Positions 35,361 through 48,264 of a DNA stretch of 64,000 nt are shown one piece after another. The notes beneath the pieces were generated by a model that saw only the letters and a list, made by a program, of their open reading frames with translations, was not told the origin of the DNA and searched no databases. The DNA comes from Clitopilus passeckerianus (taxonomy: Eukaryota; Basidiomycota; Agaricomycetes; Agaricales; Entolomataceae): contig CALYLX010000036.1 in assembly GCA_944990035.1 (NCBI GenBank), forward strand, positions 248,001 through 312,000. Direction: 5' to 3'. Within the stretch, counting starts at the first letter, position 1. Every line of letters starts with the position of its first letter. The position numbers were made by a program, and so were the translations under genes.

Positions 35361-35796
35361 ACCCCCAAATTTCTTGCTAAATTCGGATTGATACCCACTA
35401 CGTTATCCTCGGAAATCATTCTCTGGCAACGCACTGTTATCATGTTCATACCATTGCTCCCCCGTTAGCCCATTCATTCGTCTCTAGCTTTCCTGCCTCA
35501 CATATACCTGCACCTGACGCATCCCGCAATGCCTCTTCGCCTCCTACCTGGCTATGGGCTCATCTATCTCGACGTCGATTTTATGGTTATCCACACTATC
35601 TTCGGAGACAGTACACAATATTTTCGACCCCTCCTTGCACGCCAACCGCGAAACGTATTTTGCCTTTACATGGAATACGGCCTGCCATACTCGTTATTAT
35701 CTTGCGCTTCCTATTTACGTCAAGAGATTGTTATATACTGTAGATTACATGCGCCTGTTACATATAGACCACACCACCTTGTATTAGTATCATTCG
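35361..35796. other. intergenic between convergent cyclin and P4
   Basis: Short frames only. A stretch of T/C-rich sequence holds the 3' flanks of the two convergent genes. Confidence 0.35.
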
Positions 35797-36681
35797 TTAC
35801 TTCACACCTGCCGATACCGTAAAGTTCCCGTGAACCCAGATGTCTGAATCATGAATCGCGACCACATTTGCTGCAGTTCCATGAGTTTGGTTCTCCCCGT
35901 GGTTTTCGTGGACAGTTTTTCCTGCTATTAGTATTAGGTGATATAAACTTAGAGTGGAATAACTTCACGCACTCTTCTTGCTTCGCCTCCGTTGCCATAA
36001 AAACCAGGAAAACCCACCAAAGAGAAGTACGACTCCGGAAATGACGCATCCGAGGATGATATCTCTTGTTTGCGTACTAACGCCTGATGGAGAGGGCCCT
36101 GATGAGTTCGTCGCTATTGGTGTCGAGGAGCTAGGTGATATCGATCCCGTTGCGGTTTGGAGGAGGTTGGTAAAGTTTCCCGAACAAATCTGGGCATCCA
36201 CCGAGTTAGCACACTCGACAGAATGTCCATCATTCACGCAGAGCCAGAGCTGCTGGCTCGACCTCTGACAAGTTAATGCTCTTCCCGTCGTTACGTTGTG
36301 ACTGACTGATGACTGTGCTGTTGTGCATCCTCCGGAGTCACAACATGGGGCATTGAAGCCGGCGGATTGGCTACTGGAATGTGATAGAAGAGAGTCGTTG
36401 CATGGAGGCGCATGCGATTTGGTCCAGTCTATGGCGTAGCACTTTTCTCCTACGAGGCACGCGTGTTGGTGACCGGTAGAGCCAATACAGAAGGCGAACT
36501 GTTCGGGGTTGCAGTCTGGGATTGTCGACTCGCCCTGGTATGTTTGGGCGGTGCAGAAGTAGTAAAATGGGTCAAGGAGGCGGTCATTGACGACGGAGTC
36601 GACGAGCTGAAGCTCATCCTCTGTTAGGCCTTGCTCTTTCGTGCAGTTCTGACTGAAATTACTCGTAGGGCTCGTGGCCAT
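35797..36681 (-). CDS. Cys-rich single-pass membrane protein P4
   Basis: Exons 36681-35973 and 35924-35797 give 278 residues. The Cys-rich outer part (FCIGSTGHQHACLVGEKC, CCDSGGC, LWLCVNDGHSVEC, QICSGNF) matches P2 and P3 closely. One membrane segment (IILGCVISGVVLLFGGFSWFL) and QRRRSKK follow. The second exon is placed by the conserved phase-1 donor (GTGCGT) and a CTAATAG acceptor. Its tail carries HDSDIWVHGNFT, a weak version of the shared motif. If that intron is not used, the protein stops six residues after the membrane anchor. In-frame codons before the ATG (SFIFTL) look like the end of a signal peptide after an acceptor, so the annotated start may be internal. Confidence 0.7.
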
Positions 36682-37103
36682 GAGGGTGAAGATGAAGGAT
36701 CCTTAGCTGCCTAGGGAAATTAGGCCGAAGAACAATCGGTAACATGCCAACGTTTGTCATTGTTCTCAGTATGCTGACCGTGATCACGGGCCGTCAGATC
36801 TCCGAAGTGACAGCAGTGAAGATGCCAATAAGAAAGGGAAGGACTGTTGTTGTTCTTTTCTTGTCATCAACAGTTATCACCGACACGCAATACACCTATA
36901 TATCGCGATTGACGCTCAAGCAACGCTGACATGTGGCACATTGGACTAAATTTCAAGTTATCCCACTGAAGGAGTGTTATCTCGAGAGGTTCCGGCAAAT
37001 ATTCGACAGATACATGAAGGAAAGGCTGATAAGAGAGGAAGATGGGTCCCAGGCGTCCCTAAGCAACTGAAAGTAGCTGGTGTGTGGGTCCTCGCCGGTT
37101 TCC

Positions 37104-38083
37104 TCAGGGAGAAGTGTGATCTAGCTGAGGGCGTTAATACTGATCGGAGGGCAAAGAGAGAAGCCGCACAATGATTGACTGTGGTGATATGATGTCCCGC
37201 AACGTTCGTAAAACTACCTCCGTAGATCTCACTTGAGTTTGCAGGCTGGCTCCCGCTGGTGTTAGAAGCGAGATAGTCCGTCGAGGGCGCATACGCAGGA
37301 GGGTCAGCCAAATCTTTTCCATTGAGTGAGTACTCCATTGGGGTAGCTAGATAGTCGCGTCAATAGGGAGTTGAAGGGGAATTCAGAGGGTCTACCTTGA
37401 TTACGATTACGCCGAACAATCCATCGGGCGAAACCAACCAGCAAGGATACTCCAACGACGACAGAGACAGAGATGATAGCGTTTCTAGTAGTGTCGCTTA
37501 ATCCCGTGCCGTTATTGTCGGTAGTTGAGGTCTTTCCGGATGGTGATAGTGTAGAAGTCGAGGACGTAGGAGTCGTAAGGTTCCCCGAGCAGATCGTCTT
37601 GTTCAAGGGATTCACGCATTCCGCAGATACGCCATCGTTTATGCAAAGCCACAATTGCCGGCTAGGGTCACTGCATTGCAGAATCGAGCTCGAGGCAAAT
37701 TGAGACCCCTTATCAGCCTGAGTACAGAAGTCGGAATTGCAGCATGGGGTGTTGAGTCCGGGCTGCTGGACGTTGGCGTACTGAATGATGGCTTTGGAGC
37801 AGGAGGAAGCGCGACTGCTACTCCAGTCGATAGCGTAGCATTTGTTTGCGATAAGACATGCGTGTTGCTGGTTATGGCCACCGATGCAGAAGGTAAGATA
37901 TGAGGGATAGCAATCAGGGATCTTTGTCGCGTCTGGGTAGGTGGTCGACAAGCACTTATAGACAAATGGGCTGTTCGCGAGGTTGGAGAAAGTGTTCTTC
38001 GTCAGCTGGAGGTCATTGTACGTGGACTGGACGCAGCTCGCTTGAAAGAAAGGTGCTCCACTACTACTTGAGTTGGAGGTCAT
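37104..38083 (-). CDS. Cys-rich single-pass membrane protein P3
   Basis: Exons 38083-37396, 37346-37170 and 37120-37104 give 293 residues. The outer Cys pattern (FCIGGHNQQHACLIANKCYAIDW, CCNSDFC, LWLCINDGVSAEC, TICSGNL) is followed by a Ser/Thr stalk, one membrane segment (AIISVSVVVGVSLLVGFARWIV) and RRNRN. The tail has PPAYAP and then EIYGGSFTNVAGHHITTVNH, ending at a phase-1 intron. The last exon encodes YHTSP and the stop, almost identical to the last exons of P1 (YHTH) and P2 (YHPSQSS). The upstream in-frame codons (FPIPLFALDA) again suggest a signal peptide whose first part may be in an earlier exon. Tandem with P4 and adjacent to NLR 2. Confidence 0.75.
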
Positions 38084-39097
38084 GGCATCGAGGGCGAAGA
38101 GAGGTATGGGAAAGGTTAGCCTGCCAGCCCGCCTCTGCCCGTATTTCTCATCGTCGTCGAGTCATAGGATGGTGGTACGGTTCTGTGATGAGCTGCCAAA
38201 TACCTGGCAGACAGGCCACAATACAAATGTTTCTACAGTATTTTTGACTGGCGTCAGGGCGGTGAGGGTGACGTTGATCGACAGGCGAACATTCATGAAG
38301 GTTGCCAAGCAACTCAACCGGCCCGGTCCTTCTTTTATTTGGATCGAAGCTGCCAACAACATAAGCACAATCACGTACATACAAATTGGCTCACCATCCA
38401 ACATGAGCTCGCTGCTGTCACTGCCACCCATGGGACAACCACACCTGAAATCCCAAAGTTCTCGACCGTGGTTGCCCTCCAAGTCCTAATAGGGGTCCAG
38501 CAAATATACGGCATTTGCGTAACACCAACTATTGCCTCAGCCAAATGGCCTCACCGTCTCCGACTCGCGACGAAACCTAGCCGAAATCAGATATCAGGCC
38601 TTCATCTTGACAAGCCCCTAGGCCTGCGAGTTTGACGATGTGGAGGAGGGAGAAGAGGACAAATAGATATCTCCTTGGTATGTGGTTGCTGACGAGGGTG
38701 AGATATCTCCGAACTCCAACACCCACCACAATTTGACCCACCACCACCACTGGTCATCTACGAACTCGCCCTAGGACAAGGCCTGAACGTCTGGGGGCGG
38801 AGGTGCTCATACAGGTGCCACACCTGCTAAGAATCAGGCCAGTTGCGAAGATGGTATGGTGGGAGATATTTTGGGTACCTACCGCACCGTACTGTTCGTA
38901 GAGACCCGTAAATGAGATCTCGTTTCCTGGACCTGGTTCTATTCAATTCTCTGCCGTTTGAAGCCGCTTAACCAGGTGACTTGCAGATTTGATACCTCCA
39001 TCTGCGCTAAAATAGGTTGCTGTTTGCGCGCCTATTGGTAGGCTGTGTACCGGGTTATCGTCAACCATCAGTCTCTCACTAACAACCACCCTGGCTC
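38084..39097. other. intergenic between divergent P3 and NLR 2
   Basis: No supported gene. It separates the divergent starts of P3 and NLR 2 and so holds both promoters. Confidence 0.45.
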
Positions 39098-42000
39098 ATG
39101 GCAGAAATCGACAAGAGCATTCTTCAAGAATATACGTGGGATGCATATAGCTTTACCCCTGCGCTATTCAAACCGCAAGTCGAAGGATGTCTACTGACGC
39201 AGGTCATCATTCGGTCTAACAACACGGGTATCGACAAAGCTTATTCTCAGTGGGACAAATGCACCCAGCTCCTGGCAACCGACGATAAATTCCGAAAAAT
39301 TCTCTTAGATTGCTGGAAATTGGGGTCATTTGATCGCGTTCGGGATCATAGTGAGTTCTCCATCTTCGCGTTCAGAAAGACGCTGATCCAGGACCCACAA
39401 TCCACAGAAGCAATACAGGCCCCGCAGGGTTAGCCGATCCCGCAGATGAAGCGCCACAATGACTGACTCCATTCTAGACGACTCTGATACTAAGCAAAGT
39501 ACCACAGTCATCCATAATGGATCCACTTTCACCGAAGTTCATGGCGATTCCTATACAAGTAAGACCTGTATTTTATCTGTATAGTTCCCCTGTAACTCAA
39601 TATTTTCAGTCAATTATGAAACCAGTGAGTCGAATTCACTGCAGATATTCGGATTGACTAATAACTCTCAAAGATTGGAAAAGCGATTGGATCATGAAAT
39701 GGCTCTGCGAAGTCGATTACGGAGCCATGCAGAGAGTCACCTACTCGAAACGATCCGAGGGTACAGGCGACTGGTTTCTCCAATCATTAGCTCTGGAAAC
39801 TTGGATCACGAGTACGGAGAAACGAATTTTATGGTGTACTGGCATGCGTGAGTCTCCTTCGATCATACATCCAATTCGTTGACTCACCCAATGTCTTAAA
39901 GCTGGAGTAGGCAAGACGGTTCTCGCGTAAGCCAACAACGACGCCCAAACTTTTCGCGAGGCTCACCTTAAGCTTAAATGCAGGTCACTGACTGTCCAAT
40001 ATCTTGAGCACCTACGTCATGGCCCAGTATGTTTCGTGTACCTCAACTACAAACGACGGGCGACACAATCTCTGTCTCATATATTCGCTGCTATCTTGAG
40101 ACAGCTTTACGAACGTTATGACCCCGCTTATGGGCGTATTAAAGCTTTCTGGAAGGCGCATGCTGTGCATATCGAACCCAGCCTCTCGGACATGAAAAAG
40201 GAGGTTCACTCTATCGCCGAAACTGCCAAATCTATCTATCTGGTTCTTGACGGGCTGGATGAATACCTCGAACACTATTCCGATGAGTCAATCGTGCATC
40301 TCCGAGATGCTCTCATGTCTATCCCTAACCTCAAGGTTATGGTCACGTCGAGGATTATTGGTGGTATGAAGAAGATATTCAGCGTGAACCATGTCGTCCA
40401 TCAGGAGATTTATACTTCGGATAACGACATGAGGACGTACTTAAAAGGGCGCATCTCGACCGAAGTGTCGGGGAGATTTCGTGAAGAATTTCGAGACCAG
40501 GTTCTTGAAAACATCACGAAGGTGGCTAAACAGAGGTATGTCGATAATTTCGTCATCACTTGAAGCTTTCACCTAACAAGCACATCTCAGATTCCTGCTC
40601 GCTAAACTCTACATGGACCTTATTACAACTCGCCTCACGGCTGGTGAACTTCGCGACACACTGGCATCCCTATCCGAAGAAGTCGATCATGTCTATCGGC
40701 AGGCTGTGGATAGAATAAACGAGCAAGCCGAACGTCAAAGAGAGCTCGCTTTCAAGATTCTCCTGTGGGTTACCTGCACCCACCGTGCTCTGAAGATCAA
40801 AGAACTGCAGCATGCCCTTGCCGCCGCACCAAACCGCAATGACGTTCTTAACTACATATACCCTGAAGAACTATTGACCTCGGTTTGCGCTGGATTGATC
40901 ATAGTGAATGAGACCGAGGGCGTAGTTCAGTTCGTGCGTGAGTTGTGACCCTTGAGCCCGAGATCCTGCCTACACTCAATCTTTTTACAGACCACACCGC
41001 GCAGGAGTTCTTCGAATCCGCTCGCGACGAGTATTTCCGCGACGCCGACCTGACGATTTCGACTACTTGTGCCCACTATCTCACCATTGAGCCGTATATG
41101 TACGATGGCGAAGTGTCTCGGGTGTTCACTCTACTCGATAACCTCCCCCTTTTCCGTTATATATCGGAGCACCTCGGAAAGCACCTAAAGAGCTGTAGTG
41201 CAAACCCGATTGCTCTGCTAGGTGGGAGCATGACCCCAAGAGCGAGGGTACTCCTCGCAATCTGTTGTGCCGAGGGTCATTTCCCCTTGTATGATTGGAG
41301 ACGTTTACGGTGGCAGGACGTTCACTTGGCGGCAGCAATGGACCTTGTTCCAATCCTCAAAAATATCATCACAGAGCGGCTGGATTGGAACGCAAGAGAG
41401 CGTCAAACTGGGTTTACACCTCTGGCATGCGCATTACGAACCGGCGCGATGAACGTGATACGCTACCTCCTTGATCATCACGGTATCGATGCGAACGAAT
41501 GCGACAGCCACGGCGACACTCTGCTTGCTTTTGCTATCCGTTATGGGCGTACAAGCGTCGCTGACATCCTGCTGGAGAGTAAAGGGATCAATATTAACTC
41601 GAAGAGTAATATTGGACGAACTCCTCTACACTTCGCAGTCATCTACGACCGGATGGATATGTTTATGAAACTCATTTCAAGCCCTTTAGTCGACGTCAAT
41701 CCAGAGGATAAGAAAGGCGAAACTCCCCTATTCCACGCCGTTCGGTATAGGCAAGAAGAGATGGCCAAAATCCTTCTCCAAGATCCAAGGGTTATCTATA
41801 ACTCCGTGAACTCTGACGGGCGTACCCCTCTGGCAATTGCCATTGCAGAGGACGTACTTCCAATGGTGAAGATTCTATTGCAACGAGACTCTTTCACGGC
41901 GGAGTTTAGGGACAACCGAGGCCGGACGTATCTTTCCTGGGGATCGGAGCAAGGAATGTTGGAAATTGTTCTCGCTATCCTTGCCATACCAGACTATCCC

Positions 42001-43056
42001 GTCGACTCTCCCGACAAATACGGTCGTACTCCTCTATCCTACGCGGCGTCTGATGGTCATACTGAGGTCGTCAATGTTCTGTTGAGGACATCAGTAGTCA
42101 ATCCGAACACGAAGGACTGGGAGGGCTGTACACCGCTCTACAACGCCTGTAACCGACAGTGTAGAAAGGTTGTTGAAGTCCTGGTAGAAGCGGGTAGCAT
42201 CGATGTAGACTTGGCAAACGACAAAGGTCGTACCCCACTCTCGATCGCCGCGGAGCATGGAAATACCCCCATAGTAGAACACCTTCTACGAGCTGGAGCA
42301 AATCCAAACACCCAGGACGTCGACGGCCGAACCCCGTTGGCACATGCAGCCCACTCGTATCACACCTCCGTAGTCAAGCTTCTCCTGAGCCGAGGAGCCT
42401 CAGTCGATACCAGGGATAACCAGGGTTGTACGCCGCTCGGTTATGCCACCTTTCTCCTTAGTCAGGACAACAACAACGTGGAAACGATGAAAGCCCTACT
42501 TCTCGCAGGAGCCGATATCAACGCGCAAGACAACGATGGAAGAACAGCACTCATACGAGCCGTATGTTATCACAGCGATGAGGCAGTCAAGTTTCTGATA
42601 CATCAAGGAGCAAATGTTGATATAGGAGACAATTACGGGAGGCCAGCAATATCGCACGCCGCTGCATGGTACCACTCTGACAGAATGTTGAAGGTACTTC
42701 TGAGGCATACGCAGGAGGTTAACCCTCTTGACCAAGGAGGTCAAACACCTCTTATGATTGCTTCCAGCTCCGGCAGCAAAGATTCTGTCAGAACTCTGAT
42801 CGCTGCCGGAGCGAACGTAGATGCCAGAGATTCTTGCGGTCGAACGGCTCTTTCCTACGCAGTTGCGCACACCGAGGACTCTGAATCAGAGTATTATGGC
42901 CCTCGTGGAGTCGCCAAGATATTGCTGGAGGCGAACGCTTCTGTGAATCTGGCTGACAACGAGGGAAGAACTCCCCTGGACTACGCCAGTATAGCACCAA
43001 CAATCGAGCTACTCAGGAAGTTCGGAGCTGCTCATGGCGATGGTTATAGTGACTAA
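39098..43056 (+). CDS. NACHT-ankyrin NLR-like (STAND) protein, NLR 2
   Basis: Eight exons: 39098-39428, 39478-39558, 39610-39624, 39674-39847, 39902-39926, 39984-40535, 40591-40937, 40991-43056, giving 1196 residues. Exons 3 to 7 have the same lengths (15, 174, 25, 552, 347) as exons 2 to 6 of NLR 1, so the two are paralogues. An N-terminal domain (FRKILLDCWKLGSFDRVR) is shared with NLR 1. The motif NGSTFTEVHGDSYT is followed by the mini-exon INYET, then EGTGDWFL, Walker A GMPGVGKT (199-206), Walker B LVLDGLDEY near 296-304 and FVHHTAQEFFE. About sixteen ankyrin repeats fill 640-1180. The repeat number exceeds that of NLR 1, as expected for fast-evolving recognition domains. The gene appears intact and lies head-to-head with P3. 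Confidence 0.92.
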
Positions 43057-45301
43057 GGCCTAGCCGAAGCCAGTGGTTGAATGTTCGGGAGCGGGGTCAC
43101 GAAGGCGAGCTGCGATTGTCCAAGCCTCATAACAAGAAGCAGAATTCGATGTATTATTCGTAGAGTTATAGTGTATTTCCGGATCCGTGACCGTTCAGAA
43201 GGTTGCTAAACATGTCACTCCGACTCAGAGCAGTCTGAAGGGCGCCTTGATATTATCACTTCATAAGAAACTCTACATGATAGAGAGTAAAGAAATAGAT
43301 TGGCAATACGATATTCTAGAGACTCCATGAGGGAAAAGGTGAATACGGGGGCAAAGATCAATCGAGAAATCGCACTCACCCAACCTTGCTGACCCTTCCA
43401 GCACAACACCGAGTTCATCGTTCGCCCTTCTCGCCACCCGGCATCCCCCCAAATTTCTCGCTTCGCATCCTCCAGCCAACACCCTCCGAATTAGCTTCAC
43501 TTTCACCCCAAATCTCCTCGTGGTACTTCTAATTCCTATCCCAGTTCCGCCCCATGAAACCTCGATGGCGGATTGGTTCGGAATTATACAAGTAGTCTTC
43601 ATTCTTCTCCAGCTCGGTAGACCTGCCTAAACGTCTGCGTCAGCGTCAAAAGAGTACGTCAAGACCCGAAAACGAGGGTTGATGAAGCAAGACAGAGAGG
43701 CAGATGCAGGGACGCGAGAGGAGCGGGAACGAGACATGAACGGGGAGAAGGGAAGAGCAAAACGGCGAGATGAACAACGGAGGGAGGGGAAGGTTGATAG
43801 ACTGGGGGAGTAACGCACTGTTTCATTATCCTGCTCGATCGCCGGTATCTTGAATCGTCTAGAGAACCGTCCATCCGTCCATCCGTCCATCCTACTCCTC
43901 CCTTTCGCCATCTTATTCACACGGCTGGATCTCCCAAGCCTCAGGCCTCAAGTCCCATTTATCACCGCCATACCCTTCATCCCTCCATGCCGACTCGTCT
44001 CTACCGTGCCCCGATCTGGCGTTGGCCAGACGAACTTCATCTCAATTCTTTTCTCATACTTCCAGGGGGCAGAGGTTGACGTTGAACGCAGTAGAGATGA
44101 ATCTGGGAAGGTGTTAATACTGTGCTATACGAGGGAGAGAAGGAAGGACAATATTAACCGATACATATCCGAGAGTCCTACACCCGTAGTTGTACGCCAG
44201 GCCTTCCCGACCCCATGGTATAGTAGGCAATCCTTCACTATAGCCTCGCCTCGTGGTGACAGAGCCCAGGATTTGGCTGGACTTGCTTCGGGGTCACTAG
44301 AGCATTCGCGACGTATGATGGAGTTGGATTTTGGATGTTGGTAAGCCGAGTCTTCAAAGGAGTCAGTAGACAGATGAGTGAGAAACGGAAACGACAAGCA
44401 GGTTGGATAGAGTGTGGATACAGAGAGGGCGTGGGTGGAAAGGGAGCATGGAGCAGGGATCGTGGTTCAAACGTTCATAGTTAATAATCGGCCATAGGCG
44501 AGAGGGGGCAGGAGCAGAAGCGCTGGTAAACGCGTTGATGCATAATTTTGAGGATGGAACAAAATAACTTGGGCAGAAAGAGGAGCGAGACGGTGGTAGT
44601 TGCCCGCGATAGATATCGATAGATGGGCACACGAGGTCAGAGAGAGAACTCGAATGACGCGTCACGCCAATCAGGCACAGGTCCACTCGCGATTAGATCC
44701 TCGCTCGCTACTCAATCTTATCTATGGATCGACTTACTCAGCAGGACTCGAGTTCTCTAACAGCCAGCGTTGCCTTGGCGTTCCACAACGACGAACAGAA
44801 TTCATTTTCCAAAACGAAGACCCGAGAAACGGTCATACTCACCCATTCTCAACAGATCTTCCTAGTAAAGGGAAATTTGGCAGAGTAACTGATAAGGACT
44901 CTGATTGCAGCGCAATTTTTTTTATTGGACGAGCTTGGATATGCCCTACTATTGGCAGACGCAAACGACTGCTTTGGTGCTTCACCTGGTGACTCGAGTT
45001 GCCCCTCCATCTAAACCACGCACAACATTCAAATTGGACGCGAGGCTGTGCTTATTTGACTATCCATAACTCTACGCGTTTGAACTGGCTGCCGCTAGCC
45101 ACCCCGACTGGTGACTGCCAATCGAAGTCAATTTCCGCTGCTGGAATGTGGTGCAAGAGCGATCGGCTATAAAGACCACAAAACACCGCATGTTGCAGAT
45201 CGGTTGGACTATCTCGTTCTTTCCCCGTTCTTTTATTTCCACTATCCGGTTCTACGGTATAAGCTCGCGTAGTCCAGGTGAACGAAGAGGCTAGTCGTTC
45301 A
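43057..45301. other. intergenic, no supported gene
   Basis: Several short frames on both strands but none with splice partners or similarity. A small CCATCCGT tandem repeat occurs near 43867-43892. The region separates NLR 2 from the DUF6533-type gene. Confidence 0.45.
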
Positions 45302-46950
45302 ATGGAGAGGCTGGTTAGCTCCGCACATAGGATTCAACTGAATAAAGTATGCAATTTGCCTACGTTCGAGATTTATTCACTGACCAACGGGCTCAGTACC
45401 TTGCCGGTGATTATTTCTTCGGTATTCAAGGTCCCCAGTGTTAATTCATTCCTCAGCCTCGGGGCTCGCCCTCTTGGCAAGTAACCTAGTCAAATACCTT
45501 CTGTTATCCATTTAACAACACACCAGATCTACGACTACTTCCAAACTATAGAGCTCGAGGTACTACTACCATTTCTTCCTTCTCGTTCGGACTTTTGACG
45601 ATTTCCAGGTCACTTTCATCTGGAAAGCCAAATGGGACGTCGGGAAGGTCGTATATCTCATCGGCAGATATACGGCATTCGCAGTCATCTCTGCTTTCAT
45701 TTACTGTAAGTAATTGACTCTCCTCTCGTTGCAATTGCGTATAAATGTGATTTCAGATCTCGCAGCTCCCAACATTCCACCCGATGTGAGTGCCCAACCA
45801 TCATGTTTACCCGCTGGAGTGAACATTTCAATTTCGTAGACCTGCCACCAGATTTTCTCCTTCGTACACTGTATGTATTCGTGCCATCGCTTGCATGCTT
45901 TTCTCGACTGACTTTTGGATATGCCATCAGTCGCTGGCGCTATTGTTATCGCAGCAGCAGAGGGTTTGTTGCACACTTACCGCCATATCTCACCCACTGA
46001 CACCGTCCCCGTCCCGGCAGCTATCCTCATCCTACGAACATTCGCGCTCTCCGGTAACAATCGATGGCTCATAGCATTTCTTCTCGTACTTTACGCGGTA
46101 CGTGTTTCGTCATACTTTGCTCACTTGGCATCCAACTAATTCAATCTTAGGGTGTAACGGGCTCAGCCATTTTCGTTATCTCAAGGATCTTAGACTCACT
46201 AACATGCAAGTCAATTCTCCTTCTACCCTCGGAAAAACAGGCCATTGATATACGCGGCCCAACCAACAGATATCCATTCACCGATACCTTTCCTACGGAC
46301 ATGCTTCCCTCTCGTCGACGCCAACTTGAAATCCGTTGGATATATAGGCTTCGCTCTGATTCTCGGACTCGAGACCCGTTCGTTCTCCTACGAGTTCATC
46401 TCCATTACCGTCATCACTGACACAGGCGGTCGTAGTGATCATGACAATTACCCTCCTCATTGGAATCCACAGGTTCAGGCATTCTCCTAGTCGGCTTGTG
46501 GTGTCACTTTACTCAGATGGAATTCTCTTCTTCATTTACATCGTTCGTGAGTTTGTGTTCTACTTAGGTATACATGTGAGCATATCGTGTTGATCCCTTC
46601 CTTCAGTCGTTTCCCTGACAAACATAGTCATACAACTCGCTGGACCAGTACGCTATATTTCCTCCCCACTTCGAGTTATATCCAGCCTTACTATGTATCA
46701 TAGGTAGAAGTGTTCGAATCCCTCGCCGTGTAAGCCCCTCTCCTCCCGCTCGCACTAGTCAAACTCAGGACTACCCAGACTTCAAATCACGCTGCACTCC
46801 CTCCTATCCTGCCGAATCCTTCTACACGTCCGAAGAGACGCTTCCCCAGGCTATCCCGAGCGGGAATATGAGGTTGACAACGTCTCCCTCTTACAGTTCA
46901 GGAAATCTACACCAAGGATGCCGGTGGTACCTATACCCCTTCCTACCTAA
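45302..46950 (+). CDS. DUF6533-type multi-pass membrane protein
   Basis: Many short exons. The recognisable DUF6533 signature is spread over two of them: IYDYFQTIELE at 45524-45557 and VTFIWKAKWDVGKVVYLIGRY from 45610. Later exons carry AGAIVIAAAE, ILILRTFALSGNNRWLIAFLLVLYA (46022-46100) and GVTGSAIFVISRI, all membrane segments. The last exon has LQITLHSLLSCRILLHVR, the usual C-terminal helix of this basidiomycete family, and ends at TAA 46948-46950. The ATG at 45302 followed by GTATGC at 45348 is the likely first exon. The second exon could not be placed without ambiguity. The family is expanded in Agaricomycetes, has a seven-helix-like layout and has no established function. Confidence 0.65.
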
Positions 46951-47084
46951 TTAACCTATTTAACGTATCTCTCTGCGCATGGGAACCTAGGTTTTCTTTC
47001 CGTATGAGAACGGACGAAATCATCTCTATGTATTAGGGACTAGTAGTTGGTACTAGACATAGACTACGAAATACGAATGTAAAT

Positions 47085-47570
47085 GGTACATGATGGACTC
47101 GATGTCTCCCCTGAATCTTCGTACTTCCTTTCCACCAGGCAACCAGTTTCTCTCGGCTGATCCTGATGCCCCCCCCCGTGGACGACCTGGGAGCTCCTCT
47201 TGCCAGACCAGTCCACCGTCACCTAAGGGCTTTTCGAGTGGTGCACGACTAGGGAATCGTCCCGATTCGAAACTGGTCATTGTGGCCATATTAGCGCGTC
47301 TGCCAGCTACATGTGATGAAACCCACCCCTTTCCTCAGTTGCAGAGTCGACCCCCACAGTCGCTGTCGCAGACCTCTGTGAGGGTTACCTTGAAAACGTT
47401 TCCGTAACGTCTTTCCTCTGGTCGAGATCAGATCTGGATATTATCACGTTAGAATGAATCCGGCCAATCAACAAAACGGATATGTACCTTCATCCTTCCG
47501 CAAGACGACGACGACGACGGTGAATGTTCTTGCGAGGAGTACTAGGCCTGCCTTGTGAAAAGATGACACT
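47085..47570. repeat. diverged duplicate, copy 1 (partner at 62634-63100)
   Basis: Blocks such as GGTACATGATG, CGATGTCTCC, GCGTCTGCC and ATGTGATGA occur in the same order and spacing in the partner region about 15.5 kb downstream. Open frames do not correspond well between the two, so the nature of the duplicated unit is unclear. Confidence 0.4.
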
Positions 47571-47868
47571 ACACGGTAAAGCGATGAAACGGGAGCGTTT
47601 TGCTTGCATCTTTCTAACCGGTTGTTTCCTTTTCACTGGCTATTTCTTAATTTACATAAATACACTAGTAAGTACAAACTAACGGGTATGACACCAGAAT
47701 TGATAAATACCGTACTTCCTTTTATACATCTATATACAACTAAGATCGGGGGACCCGAAATCACGAACTAGGGTTTCAGAAGGAACGCGAGGACTCTAAC
47801 CATTGATACGAGAATAGCCAATACCGAGAGATCGACCGGACATACTAGATTCAGGGGCCATTAAGCCA

Positions 47869-48132
47869 CCTTGGCATGGTATAGCACACTAAGGCCAAAC
47901 CCAGGACCAGCTCGCAGGCCCCACCCATGAAGATGGCACCAGCAACACCCATCCTGTGATAATGAAAGACCAAGACACCGGAGGTGAGTATAACAGTTGG
48001 TAACCATAGGAGGCGAGGGAGTAGAGGCCGTTTGTTCATGCTAAATGTTTGTATGGCGTTGTGTAGGAGGAGGAATACGAGAATGGGCTGGAGTAGGAAG
48101 CATATGGTTGGCAGGTACAGGGGTGAGACACT
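47869..48132 (-). CDS. possible membrane-spanning C-terminal exon of the Zn2Cys6 gene
   Basis: Open frame with three hydrophobic segments and stop TGA at 47869. It lies directly downstream of the motif exon on the same strand. Its phase needs a donor that I could not place with confidence. It could be an independent small membrane protein. Confidence 0.35.
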
Positions 48133-48264
48133 TCACGGGATTGGTCGTAGGGAAAATCTTGAGGTTTGCTGGAGTCCCCGCTATCCGATGTAACGTCTAT
48201 TGCGATACGTGAAGCACCTCGATAATCAGATTTCAGTGAAACGAACTGGGAAGTGAAAGCGCAC

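Noticed and set aside
43850..44344. 164-codon plus-strand frame near the CCATCCGT repeat
   Set aside because: Composition is not protein-like, it spans a simple repeat, and there are no splice or family signals.
46712..46730. GTTCGAATCCC resembling a tRNA B box
   Set aside because: It lies in the coding sequence of the DUF6533-type gene and no A box or cloverleaf is present.
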